Shown here in pieces: positions 34,999 to 43,733 of a stretch of DNA of 64,000 nucleotides. The translations under genes and the position numbers were made by a program. Under the pieces are notes generated by a model. It saw nothing but the letters and a program-made list of their open reading frames with translations. It had not been told where the DNA came from and did not search any database. Source of the DNA: Mantamonas sphyraenae (Eukaryota; CRuMs; Mantamonadidae); assembly GCA_026936335.1 (NCBI GenBank), contig JAPMXV010000008.1, positions 124,001 to 188,000 on the forward strand. Direction: 5' to 3'. Position 1 is the first letter of the stretch; every line of letters starts with the position of its first letter.

Positions 34999-36051
34999 AT
35001 GTCCAAGCGCAGTGTGGAGGATGTCGAAGGCTTCTACATGAAGCTGGAGAACATGCGGGATGCCGGCCTGGGCTCGTACGTGGTGCCGATCAGGTTGGAA
35101 AAGTCGCTTGGCGAGAACATTGTCTTCCGCGACACCTTTCTCTGGGACATGATGGGTATGTGTGGCCCGGGGTCGTGTCAAACGGCCAGTGTGAGCGCGT
35201 CGGATGCGTGTGTGGGGAGGGATCGTGTGTGTGTGTGTGAGGGGGGTGGGGGAAGGAGGCGGGAAGTGAGAGGGCGCCAAAGGGCGTGCTTTGCTGACAG
35301 CACAAGTGCGCACACCGGGCCACAATGGGCGCACCACGCGTGGGCCACAGACAACGAAATGACGCCGCTGGAGTTTGCGCAGCAATTGTGTAAAGATGAG
35401 CAGCTTCCAGAAAGCCTGGCGGACGATTTGGCGCGGTCGATCAGCCAGCAGTTGATTGAACACCAGGTGGTGGTGCCTGCGACAGACAGGGGCGAATGCA
35501 GGGTGGCTGTGCAGATCCAAGTGATGATCGACAACCAATTCTTCACCGACACGGTGGATTGGGACCTGAACAACCCGTACAATGACCCGGAGGCGTTTGC
35601 CGAATCGCTCGCAGCGGACGTGGGTCTGACGCAGGACTTTGCGGCAGCGATTGCCCATTCCATCCGTGAGGAGCTGGCCATTGTGGGCGACCGGCTGGAG
35701 AACGGCCAGCTGAGCGAGAGCAACACACTGAAGCCCGTTACCAACGTCTTTCGGCGCAAGAAGGAGATGCTGGAGTGTTCGCCCAGCGTGGAGTACCTGA
35801 CGGCGGAACAGACCAGCCGCGTGGAGCAGCGCTTTGAAAAGATCAAGAAGCGACTGAACACGGGCAAGGCGGCGGTGGAGGTGATCCAACCCCACGTCGT
35901 GCGCACACACTTTACGTTTGAGCTCATGGGCCGCAAGCGCAAGCGACGGAAGAAGGGCAAGCTGGTGGAAGGCGCAGTCACAACAAGCGCCAGCAGCAGC
36001 AGCAGCAGCAGCACAGACAACACAGACAACACAACGGAGGAGGCGAGCTGA
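34999..36051 (+). CDS. SMARCB1: SNF5/SMARCB1-family chromatin remodeller subunit
   Basis: Exons 34999-35155 and 35351-36051 (intron GTATGT...ACAG); 285 residues. The splice joins WDMM to DNEMTPLEFAQQLCKDEQL, completing SNF5 repeat 1 (IRLEKSLGENIVFRDTFLWD onward). Repeat 2 runs VAVQIQVMIDNQFFTDTVDW, NNPYNDPEAFAESLAADVGL and AAIAHSIREELAIVGD. SNF5/SMARCB1 and yeast Sfh1 are core subunits of SWI/SNF-class complexes and contact the nucleosome acidic patch. The N-terminal winged-helix region of metazoan SMARCB1 is absent. The C-terminus has a basic cluster (GRKRKRRKKGK) followed by a Ser/Thr/Asn run. Its stop lies inside the first unit of a 76-bp tandem repeat bordering RPS6 copy B. Confidence 0.88.
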   Translation: MSKRSVEDVEGFYMKLENMRDAGLGSYVVPIRLEKSLGENIVFRDTFLWDMMGMCGPGSCQTASVSASDACVGRDRVCVCEGGGGRRREVRGRQRACFADSTSAHTGPQWAHHAWATDNEMTPLEFAQQLCKDEQLPESLADDLARSISQQLIEHQVVVPATDRGECRVAVQIQVMIDNQFFTDTVDWDLNNPYNDPEAFAESLAADVGLTQDFAAAIAHSIREELAIVGDRLENGQLSESNTLKPVTNVFRRKKEMLECSPSVEYLTAEQTSRVEQRFEKIKKRLNTGKAAVEVIQPHVVRTHFTFELMGRKRKRRKKGKLVEGAVTTSASSSSSSSTDNTDNTTEEAS

Positions 36052-36192
36052 GAGAGATGAAATCCACATTCTGCGTTTGTCGCACATTCCAAACTTGCGA
36101 CGAGACAGCGGCGGGAAGGCGAGCTGAGAGAGATGAAATCTACATTCTGCGTTTGTCGCACATTCCAAATTTACGACGAGGCAGCGGATGCG
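36041..36192. repeat. 76-bp tandem duplication at SNF5 / RPS6-B junction
   Basis: Two units, 36041-36116 and 36117-36192, both beginning AGGCGAGCTGAGAGAGATGA. Unit 1 contains the SNF5 stop codon and ends in a decayed copy of the last ~20 bases of RPS6 (TTGCGACGAGACAGCGG versus TTACGACGAGGCAGCGG). Unit 2 merges into the true RPS6 3' end. Confidence 0.85.
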
Positions 36193-37774
36193 GCGCGCTT
36201 GGCACGGGCCTTGGCGACGGCCTGGGCACGGCGCTCCTTGGCCTCCTTGACACGCTGGGCCACCAGCTTCTCGTACTCAGCCTTCTGCTTCAGGTTCTTC
36301 TGGTAGCGAGCCTGCTTCTCCAGAATCTGCTTGTTCTTGTGGCGGATGCGGCGCGGCGTAATCAGGCGCTGGATCTTGGGGGCCTTCGTCTTGGGCTTCT
36401 CCTGGCCAGCCTTGAGCGGCAGAGTGCGGCGCACCACATACTGGCGCACATCGTCCTCCTTCGACAGGTTGAACAGCTTGCGGATGTTGTTGGCACGCTT
36501 GGGACCCAGACGGCGCGGCACCTTCTCGTCGGTCAGACCAGGGATCGGGTTGGCTCCCTGCTTCACCACAGACAGAGCCAGCACACCAATCTCCGGGCTC
36601 ACAATGCACCCACGCACAGACTTGCGGCGCATGTAACCGGCGCACGGAGTACGACGCGGGTGGAAGCCCTTCATGCCCGGGCGCATCAGCAGACGCACAC
36701 GGCCGGGAGTCAGCACACCCTGCATCATCGGGAAGCCCTGCTTGTCGTTGCCACCCGTGATGCGGAAGCGGTAGCCTGCGTACTGCTCGCCCAGCAGGTC
36801 GCCCTCAAACTCAGATGCCATCTGACGGTCGTACAGGTTGCGCCTGTGTGTGGGTTCACAGTGTGTCTCTCGGGGTCAGTTTTCGTCCCAGCAACCTCAG
36901 CTCCAAATTTCCTCTCAACACACGCCCTGCTTTTCTCCTCTCTTCTCTCTCTTTCCACTCTGCCACACTGGCTGTTTCCATGCAAGCACCTCTTTGCCAC
37001 ACGGCCACATCCTCTGCCATGTCTTCTCCACCTCTGCAACCCGTGTCTCTACACAAAAAGGCACACACGGGCCCACCGCCTGCCAGCCTGCTCAACATGC
37101 AAGTTTTTCACTTGCCACTCCACCGGCCCTCCACCTTTCCCCGTTGCCCCGTGTCTCAATCCCTCCTCCTGTGGCCCTTTCCATGTCCATCCCATGCTCC
37201 TCCTCTCCCTCTCTTCCTCCTTCCCTTCCACCCTGCCTCTGTGTGTGCCTCCCTCTGGGCCTCGTGCCAAATTTCCTCCTGCCCACACGTCACTTCAGGC
37301 CCTCTCCACGCCTCCACACAACCCTCTGCGTCTTCCCACCCACTCCACATCCTGTGGTCCTCCCATTCACAGCGTCTGCGCCGTGTGTGTGTGTCTGGCA
37401 TGTCCTCCTGCCTGTGCTGCACCGCCGCAAACGACTCGCTCGCGTCGCATGCAAGCTCCGCCAGCAAGCCCTTTGTTGCCTGCCCACACCTGCTGTACAC
37501 ACACACACACACACACACACGCGCTCTGTGCATGCACATCCCTCTCACGCTTCCTCTCCACATCTCCCTGCAACATACACCAGCTTCTCCTCGTCGATTT
37601 CGATCAGCTTGTTCGTGCCGTTGGCGGGGTAGCTGATGTTGAACTGCAGCAGCAAAATTGGGACACCCCACAGCGTCAGCCACACGCACACACAGAAACC
37701 AGGGACATGGGACACGCATCCTCCCACGCATGGCCAGGGTCGTGACGTAACTCTGTGCTCGTGCTTACCTTCAT
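36171..37774 (-). CDS. RPS6: 40S ribosomal protein S6, copy B
   Basis: Exons 37774-37769, 37643-37579 and 36843-36171; 247 residues, identical in protein sequence to copy A. In the coding region only a few synonymous changes are visible, for example near 36204 and 36213. The introns carry small differences, including a longer CA run (37498-37520). The same splice junctions are preserved. Both copies look functional; nothing suggests a retrocopy because the introns are kept. Its upstream neighbour (UBX protein) is on the same strand, so unlike copy A it does not share a divergent promoter and must be driven by 37775-37983. Confidence 0.95.
37498..37521. repeat. CA dinucleotide run
   Basis: An uninterrupted CA run within the RPS6-B second intron. 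The corresponding tract in copy A (about 27333-27355) is interrupted by CACC, so this locus has slipped since duplication. Confidence 0.85.
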
Positions 37775-37983
37775 GATGTGTTTCCGATGGCCAAGTGCGC
37801 GCGAACGCCACCGCAAGAGCGAACCATCACAGCAACTGCCATCACAGGCATTCAACAACATGCTGGTGTCAGAGTGTCAGTGTAGTGACGGACAGGAATA
37901 TAGGAGCGAGCTCTGGGGCAGCATCGTGTGGGTTTTTCTTGTTGAGGTGAACAAACTCCCCGTGTGTCTCGATCTGGATCACA

Positions 37984-39553
37984 TCAACCTTCCAGGTCAA
38001 CGCTGATGTCGGTGATCTTGACACTGAGCATGTCGCCATCCTGGAGATCCATGTCGGCCAGCGTGCGGTCGCCGTTGGACTCGATGGACAGAGTGCGCGT
38101 CGGGAAACGAGCAATGAGGTGCACCTCTTGCCCAAACACGGCTTGTTCTTCATCTGCTTGGCTGCTGAGATGCAATTCAACGACAGCCACGACGTCTGCA
38201 ACGCGCTCGGACGAGGCAAAGCGTTCGCTGACGCGTTCGCCCGATGGCATGGCAAAGGTGAGGTCCATGGCCCCGTCTTCACCCTCCCCGGGTGCCGTCC
38301 TCTGTGCAGCAAGCTCGATGCGACGCGTGCGCTCAGCCAGGAACGACTCCTCGGCGCTGAGGAGCTTGGCCTCGACTTCGGCCTGCGCACGCTCCTCCTC
38401 CTCACGTTCCAAACGCTTTGCACGATCGGCAGCCAGTGACTCTTCGTACTCCCGGTCTTGCTCTGTGCGCACCTGCACGGCGGTGCCATCAGCGACCTGC
38501 ATCAGCGCCTCTCGCTCCAACATTGGCGCGTACGTCTCCACCAGGGAGAAGAGGGTGCCGAGCATTTCGTCGACTGTGCGCAAGCTGTACATGACGTCGA
38601 CCACACTCATGATGGAGCCCGAAAACATGACGGTGATCGCATAGGGGAGGTTGATCCTGTGCCGTGCGGCTGCCTCGCTGCTCATCGACCCCGCCCACAA
38701 CAGAAAGTTTTGGTCCATCGTGTCGATGACCGCTTGGTTCTGTAACACTGAGGTGGCAAAGACCGTGCTGTCTTGGTCGTCTGTGCCGTGCACGTAGAAC
38801 ATGAGCATTTTCGCCTCGTCTTTGGCCTGCCGTACGGCCTGATGGCGTCCACACAGCAGCATGGACGGGTGGTTGTCTCCAAACAGTGATTGGAACCAGG
38901 CCAAGAATTGTTCGCCGTATTCCACATCTGCCAGCACCGTGAGGAGCTGTTCCTGAGAAGGAACTCCGGAAATGCTGGAGGCGCCCGCCGACGACGACGA
39001 TGCGCTCATGCGATTCCTCTGCTGCTGCTGCTGCTGTTGCATTTGAGCACGGCGCATTTCCTGCTCCACGCGACGTTGTTCCTGTTGCTGCCGCAGCTCC
39101 TCGAGGCGAAGCTGTTCCGCTGCTGCGGCTGCAGCTTCCGCCTTCCGCTGCTCTGCAAGGGTGTCAAGGTCGTTGACGACGTCGGGCACGTCGCTCGGTT
39201 CACGCAGTAGTTCGCGCGAACCCAGCATTTTGATGCGTGCACCGTCTGTGAAACCGAGCTCGGCCAAGAGTTTGTTCTGGACGGAACGCAAACACCGGCG
39301 TACGCACGCGGACATAATAACAGTCAGTTTGGAAGGAGGCGGTGGGCAATGGCAGCTGAAAGGAGTGTGAGACACAACGTACATCGTCGTTCTTGCCGAT
39401 GCGAGGCTTGCCGGCAAACTTTTGGACAGCCGGAAGGACGCCAGTGGCGTCGTAGAGCTTTGTGCGAAGGTCTGCAACGGTGTCTGCGTCGAGGTTGAGC
39501 TCGACAGGGTAGGGTGACTTGTGCCAAGTGACGGTGATAGTGGCCTGCGACAT
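37984..39553 (-). CDS. UBL-UAS-UBX protein (FAF1-like p97 adaptor)
   Basis: Exons 39553-39383 and 39276-37984 (intron GTACGT...CCAG); 487 residues. The N-terminus is a ubiquitin-like domain (ITVTWHKSPYPVELNLDADT, GVLPAVQKFAGKPRIGKNDD, ARIKMLGSRELLREPSDVPD) that most resembles the UBL of UBLCP1, including the VVNDLD that follows it. A Gln/Ala-rich coiled coil (to QQQQQQQRNRM) leads to a UAS thioredoxin-like domain (FLAWFQSLFGDNHPSMLLCG, then LLWAGSMSSEAAARHRI). After a Glu-rich helix comes a C-terminal UBX domain (LIARFPTRTLSIESNGDRTL). FAF1/FAF2 proteins recruit p97/VCP. The UBX loop reads FPTR rather than the usual FPR. The ATG overlaps an opposite ATG at 39552, but the likely start of the neighbour is 39630. 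Confidence 0.82.
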
Positions 39554-39629
39554 GGGAGACAAGGTGAATTTTGTTGGTGGTGTTTCTTCCGCCCCACTTC
39601 GCCAGCCACGGGATTTCTGTTTGTGCTGG
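39554..39629. promoter_or_regulatory. Bidirectional promoter, UBX protein / PTB-like gene
   Basis: The spacer between the preferred start codons; contains TTTTGTTGGTGG (CCAAC on the minus strand). Confidence 0.4.
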
Positions 39630-40193
39630 ATGACATCGCGCAGATCGAGAGGCTTCTCTCTAAGCCTGGGCCTGGGCAAGTCTTCGTCAGGCACAGAGGG
39701 CGGGCGCCAACGCTCGGGCTCGTGGTTTGCCAAACGCAAGAGCGGAGACAACTTTGCTCAGCTTGACGAGGAGGAGGAGCAATCCGGGGAGAAACACAAG
39801 CAAGCGGATGGTGAAGAAGTGCCGTTTGTGGTCACATGCAAGATCAATCCATCGCGCACACAAGACATGTGGAACCACGAGGCACAGCTCTTTCTGAAAC
39901 CAAGCGGCATTTTCGTGTCAAGCACGGTGGATGCGTCGCAGTGCCTCGTACTGTACACATGGTCAGGCATCAAGTCGTGGCGCAGCAAGGAATCCGCCTT
40001 TGACCTGCAATGGGCGCCCAAGGACGACACAGACGCGGGCGGTTTGGTTCGATTTGAAACGGACGAAGCGCTGCGCATCAACGACGCCGTCAACGAATAC
40101 GTCAAGGTGCACGTCGACGAAATCAAAGCGGCTCAAGCGGACGAATTGCCCAAAGAGGAGCACGAAAAGAGGGTGTACGTGTGGAACGAATGA
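39630..40193 (+). CDS. Small protein with PTB/PH-like domain
   Basis: An intronless gene of 187 residues from ATG 39630 (MTSRRSRGFSLSLGLG). An in-frame ATG at 39552 exists but would overlap the start codon of the opposite gene. The N-terminus is basic and Ser-rich, then acidic. From about residue 65 the pattern suggests a PH/PTB (IRS-type) superfold: FVVTCKI, AQLFLKPSGIFVSS, CLVLYTWSGIKSWRSKESAF, GGLVRFETDEALRINDAVNE, ending in one amphipathic helix. Such modules bind phosphoinositides or peptides. No catalytic domain is present. I cannot tie it to a named family. Confidence 0.6.
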   Translation: MTSRRSRGFSLSLGLGKSSSGTEGGRQRSGSWFAKRKSGDNFAQLDEEEEQSGEKHKQADGEEVPFVVTCKINPSRTQDMWNHEAQLFLKPSGIFVSSTVDASQCLVLYTWSGIKSWRSKESAFDLQWAPKDDTDAGGLVRFETDEALRINDAVNEYVKVHVDEIKAAQADELPKEEHEKRVYVWNE

Positions 40194-40255
40194 ACAGTGA
40201 ACAGCGCTGTGTTGATTTACGGCACACGTGTGCCGCGCAATAGGACGAGTCTCGC

Positions 40256-40947
40256 TTATTCCTTGAGATCCTCGGGCGATGGGACGTCGAGTTCGCGGAT
40301 GATGGGAGCAAGCAGGTCTTCGAGCTCGCCGTTCTCGTGCATCTCCTTGACAATGTCAAAGCCCCCCACAAATTCACCGTCGACATACAGCTGCGGGATG
40401 GTGGGCCATTCCGAATACTCCTTGATGCTCTCACGCACCTCTGGGTCCGCCAGCACGTTGACAGAGCCGTACTGCCTCAGGCCAGCCTGGCGAAGGATCT
40501 GAACCAACCCGCCAGAAAAGCCGCACATGGGCGACTGCGGCGCACCTTTCATAAAGAGCACCACCCTGTGGGACTTGACAATCTATGCATAAAGACCATG
40601 CGCGTGGAAAGAGACCATGTGCATGGACGTTTGCGTCAGTGGGGGGGTGAGACAAACCCGGGAACGGAGCATTCCGCCCAGCGCTCTTTCAAACGTTGCT
40701 GCACACTCGCACGCAGAACCAGGACGGAGTCTGCTCACACAGAGGAACAGCGATGGGAGATTCAAGAAGACAAACACACCTCGTCCAGCTCTTCGCGCAT
40801 CTCATCACTGATTTCCATGCACGAGCGGGTGAGCACCGAGAACGACCGGGACGCCACTGCGGCCGACTCGCTTCCCACAAGAGAAGCAAGGCCAACCCCT
40901 GAGCGTGCAGACACCCCGACCAAAGACATGGACACTTTGCTGAACAT
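40256..40947 (-). CDS. GLRX5: Mitochondrial monothiol glutaredoxin (Grx5 type)
   Basis: Exons 40947-40780 and 40582-40256; 164 residues. Exon 1 encodes a mitochondrial presequence rich in Ser/Arg/Val ([20 protein letters not shown]) and the first helix (EMREELDE). Exon 2 continues [20 protein letters not shown] with the monothiol active site CGFS. The GSH/[2Fe-2S]-binding features follow: [20 protein letters not shown]. Grx5 transfers [2Fe-2S] clusters from ISCU to downstream targets in mitochondria. The acceptor is TGCATAG. It sits 40 bp downstream of the CAP gene on the same strand. Confidence 0.93.
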
Positions 40948-40987
40948 CGTTGAATTTAGTTGGTTGAGTTTGGACCTGTTGTAGCAC

Positions 40988-43652
40988 TCAGAACTCGGAG
41001 ATGATCTTGCTCGGCTTGATGGCCTCAAACTCCACAAAGGTTTTGTAGCGCTTCTCACTCTCAACAAGGCCGGTGATGTACACGGTGGTGTCCATGACAA
41101 GGACATCGCCCACAAAGGTGGTTGAGGACCCCTCGCGTGTGAGCGGGGTCTGGTCGACGCCCGCCTGGGCAATGACGTCCTTGACACCCGGGATGTCGAC
41201 CTTGAAGCGTGTGGTTTCGCCGACGACAATGCGTGCGTTCTTGGGCTGGTGCACGTAGCCTCGGAAGATGGAGTAGGCCAGCGGAAAAGGCACAACCTCG
41301 TAGGGCGAGCCCTTTGCCTGCACCTCGATGCTGCCGATGTCCTGCTTGTCCGCCAGGAGCTGCAAACGATACGTGCCTGGCTCGGGAAACACCATTTCCA
41401 CAATCATCAGGCCGTTGCGGTGGCCCACGAGGGTGTGTTGCTCTTTCGGCGCCGTCTCCTTGCGCAGGAACAGGTTTGCACGAATGTGGACGTCGTCGGG
41501 CACCTCGAAGCTCATCTCCAGGTGCCCTTCGTTGCATACAATGGGCTCGCTGGTGTGCGAGACCGGCCGAATCCGCAGCGGCGTGTCAAACGTGATCGAC
41601 ACTTGCTTCCCTTCCTCTTCAATCAGCTGCAGGATGTTGTTCACGTCCACGTCCGGGTGCTTCTGGATTGTGTTGATCTCCACGTACTGCGTGGCAAAGT
41701 CCAGGATGGTCACCCAGTCGTGCATGCTGTGGCTGCTCAACCCGCAGCCGACCATCGTAAACCGCTGGTCCAGCAAATTGAGCCGGTTCGTGCGCTGTCG
41801 AATGCCGTCGTCCAGAAAGAGCTTGAGCACAACCAGCCGTGGTGCGTTGATGCCCATGCATTCCGACTCGGAACAGCCCATCCACCCCGTTGTGAATTTG
41901 CCGTACTTGCGCGCCCTGTTTACAGGCTTGCTGTCGTTCAGTCCCACGTAGCCCCCTGCGCCACGTCGTCCCAGATCGTGTGCGTGATCCCTTGCCGCAA
42001 GTGACAACCCACGGCTGTACTTGAGCGGATGCAGACCCCGTGTGTCCCGCAGCACTGCACACGCCTCTTCCACCAGCTCTTTGCCTTCCTTCACCGGCAC
42101 CAATCTGCACATGAGTGAGTGAGTGAGTGAGTGAGTGAGTGAGTGAGTGAGTGAGTGAGTGAGTCAGTGAGTGAGTGAGTCAGTGAGTGAGTGAGTCAGT
42201 GAGTGAGTGAGTGAGTGTGTGTGTGTGTGTGTGTCGTCTTCTCCGTCAATGGCTGTTTCCTCCTGCAAACCTACCGTGACACGTATTGCGCCTCCGTCTC
42301 CTCTTCGTCTGCGTCCAGCTTCACCACTGTGTGGCTCTGCGCCTGTTCATGGTGGTAATGTGCCAACAAGCTGTTGTGCTGCAAAGCATGACCGCTGCTG
42401 CTGCTGCTGCTGCTGCTCTTGCCTCCCTGCCCATCACTCTCTTCACCGCTGTTGCTCGCAGAATCACCGTTCCCATCGCCTCCCTGTTCCTCGTGTTGGT
42501 CGTGTGTCTCATATTCGTCCTTGTGCTGCTGCACCTTGGCCTTGCCGTGAGCCTTGGCCTTGCCTTTGCCACTGCGTTTGGGTGTTTTGGGCGTGCCAAA
42601 GTGGCTCGGGTGCAGCACGTCAAAGTACACCTCCTCGATCCATTCGGCGTAGCGGCGCGGTTTGGTGCGCAAATAATTGATCTCTTGGACGATGGCCAAC
42701 TCAAAATCCAGGAAATCGGCCAGATTGAACGGGGTGCGGCCGGGGGGAAATTCGTTGTTGGCCGGCTTGGGATTGTTCACCTTTTTCTGCTTGTGAACCT
42801 TGCCATACACAGAATACAGCGCCGAAGAGGGCGAAGTGTCGTTGCCCAGTGGAGAGCGTGGTGAGCGTAGCGTGGTGCCTCCGCTGCTGCTGCTACTGGC
42901 CCCGTACGCGTCTCGACCGTTGTTGCCGTTGCCGTTTGTGTTGACGGTAAGGCCCTCCAGCAGCTTGGGGCCCTTGCCCCGCTTGCGGTTGGCAAACGAA
43001 TAGCGCGCATTCTTCTTTTCCTCTTCCTTCTGCTTGAGCTGATCCTTCAGATACGCCTGGATCTGCGGCAACGGCACCGTTTTGTTGAACCGGTCTCGAT
43101 TGAGGCCCGTTCTGCCCTTGTTCGACACCTCCTCCACGTCCTCCTCGTCCTCAATCAGGATTCCGCTCAGTCGGCCCTTGCTGCTGCTGCTTCTCAGACC
43201 GCCCGAGTGTGGCGAACGCACAGGCGAGAGTGAGGGCGAGCTGTGTACGCTTCCGTGAGTGTCGGCCAGGTGGGCCGTCGCCTCGGCCGCCGAATAGGGG
43301 CCCGCATGCTTCTTGCGTGTCTTGCCATGCTTCCGCGGCGTCTTGGACTTGGATGTCGTCGATGAGGGCGTGTCTGTGCGAGATGCACGTCCGCTCTTTT
43401 GTGGTGTGGAAGGCGTCGAGGGCGTCGAAGGTGTGCCGCCGCTGCTGCCGCCGCTTTGCCCTTTGCCTTTCGCGGAGACGACAACCCGCTGGCAATCGTA
43501 CCCACTGCATACGACTTTACCTTGAGCCTGCGACGAGCCTGTTGCACACGCTGCTCGCTCTCTCGCTGTGCCAGCTTCTGGATGCGTTCATTGTAGAAGA
43601 CGACGCCATCCACCACAACTTCGTCCTGCTCGGCGGCGTCCAGCGTCGACAT
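40988..43652 (-). CDS. CAP/SCP-domain protein with disordered N-terminus and C-terminal beta-sandwich (frameshift)
   Basis: Exons 43652-42275 and 42104-40988; about 831 residues. From ATG 43652 (MSTLDAAEQDEVVVDGVVF) a Ser/Thr/Pro/Lys-rich disordered region runs to about residue 290. The CAP domain begins FELAIVQEINYLRTKPRRYA, is interrupted by a ~100-residue His/Gln/Ser/Asp-rich insert, and resumes across the intron with RGLSLAARDHAHDLG and FTTGWMGCSESECMG. The last ~190 residues form beta-rich units (VPDDVHIRANLFLRKE, FPEPGTYRLQLLADKQ) like the C-terminal region of kyphoscoliosis-peptidase-type proteins. No signal peptide is visible, unlike secreted CAP proteins. The frame shifts near 43451-43472 (CGAAAGGCAAAGGGCAAAG). 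The intron holds a GAGT microsatellite. Confidence 0.72.
42113..42225. repeat. GAGT tetranucleotide microsatellite
   Basis: About 28 copies of GAGT, with occasional GTCA variants, ending in a GT dinucleotide run (42217-42233). It fills most of the 170-nt intron of the CAP gene, just inside the acceptor. Confidence 0.95.
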
Positions 43653-43733
43653 TTGGAGGCTTCGTTTTGCCCCCCACCACGCGCCTGCTGAAGAAGACAA
43701 TCATCTGGAGGAGGAGGATGGCAGAGAGACTGC

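Larger units (their letters stand above)
36165..37816. repeat. RPS6 segmental duplication, right copy
   Basis: The partner of 26003-27652 in the same orientation, with about 8.5 kb of unrelated genes between. It includes only about 40 bp upstream of the ATG. Confidence 0.9.

Noticed and set aside
39551-39554. Overlapping divergent start codons sharing CATG
   Set aside because: The plus-strand gene has a better in-frame ATG at 39630, leaving a normal spacer.
42113-42225. A CRISPR-like or satellite array
   Set aside because: It is a simple tetranucleotide microsatellite with no spacers; the genome is eukaryotic.
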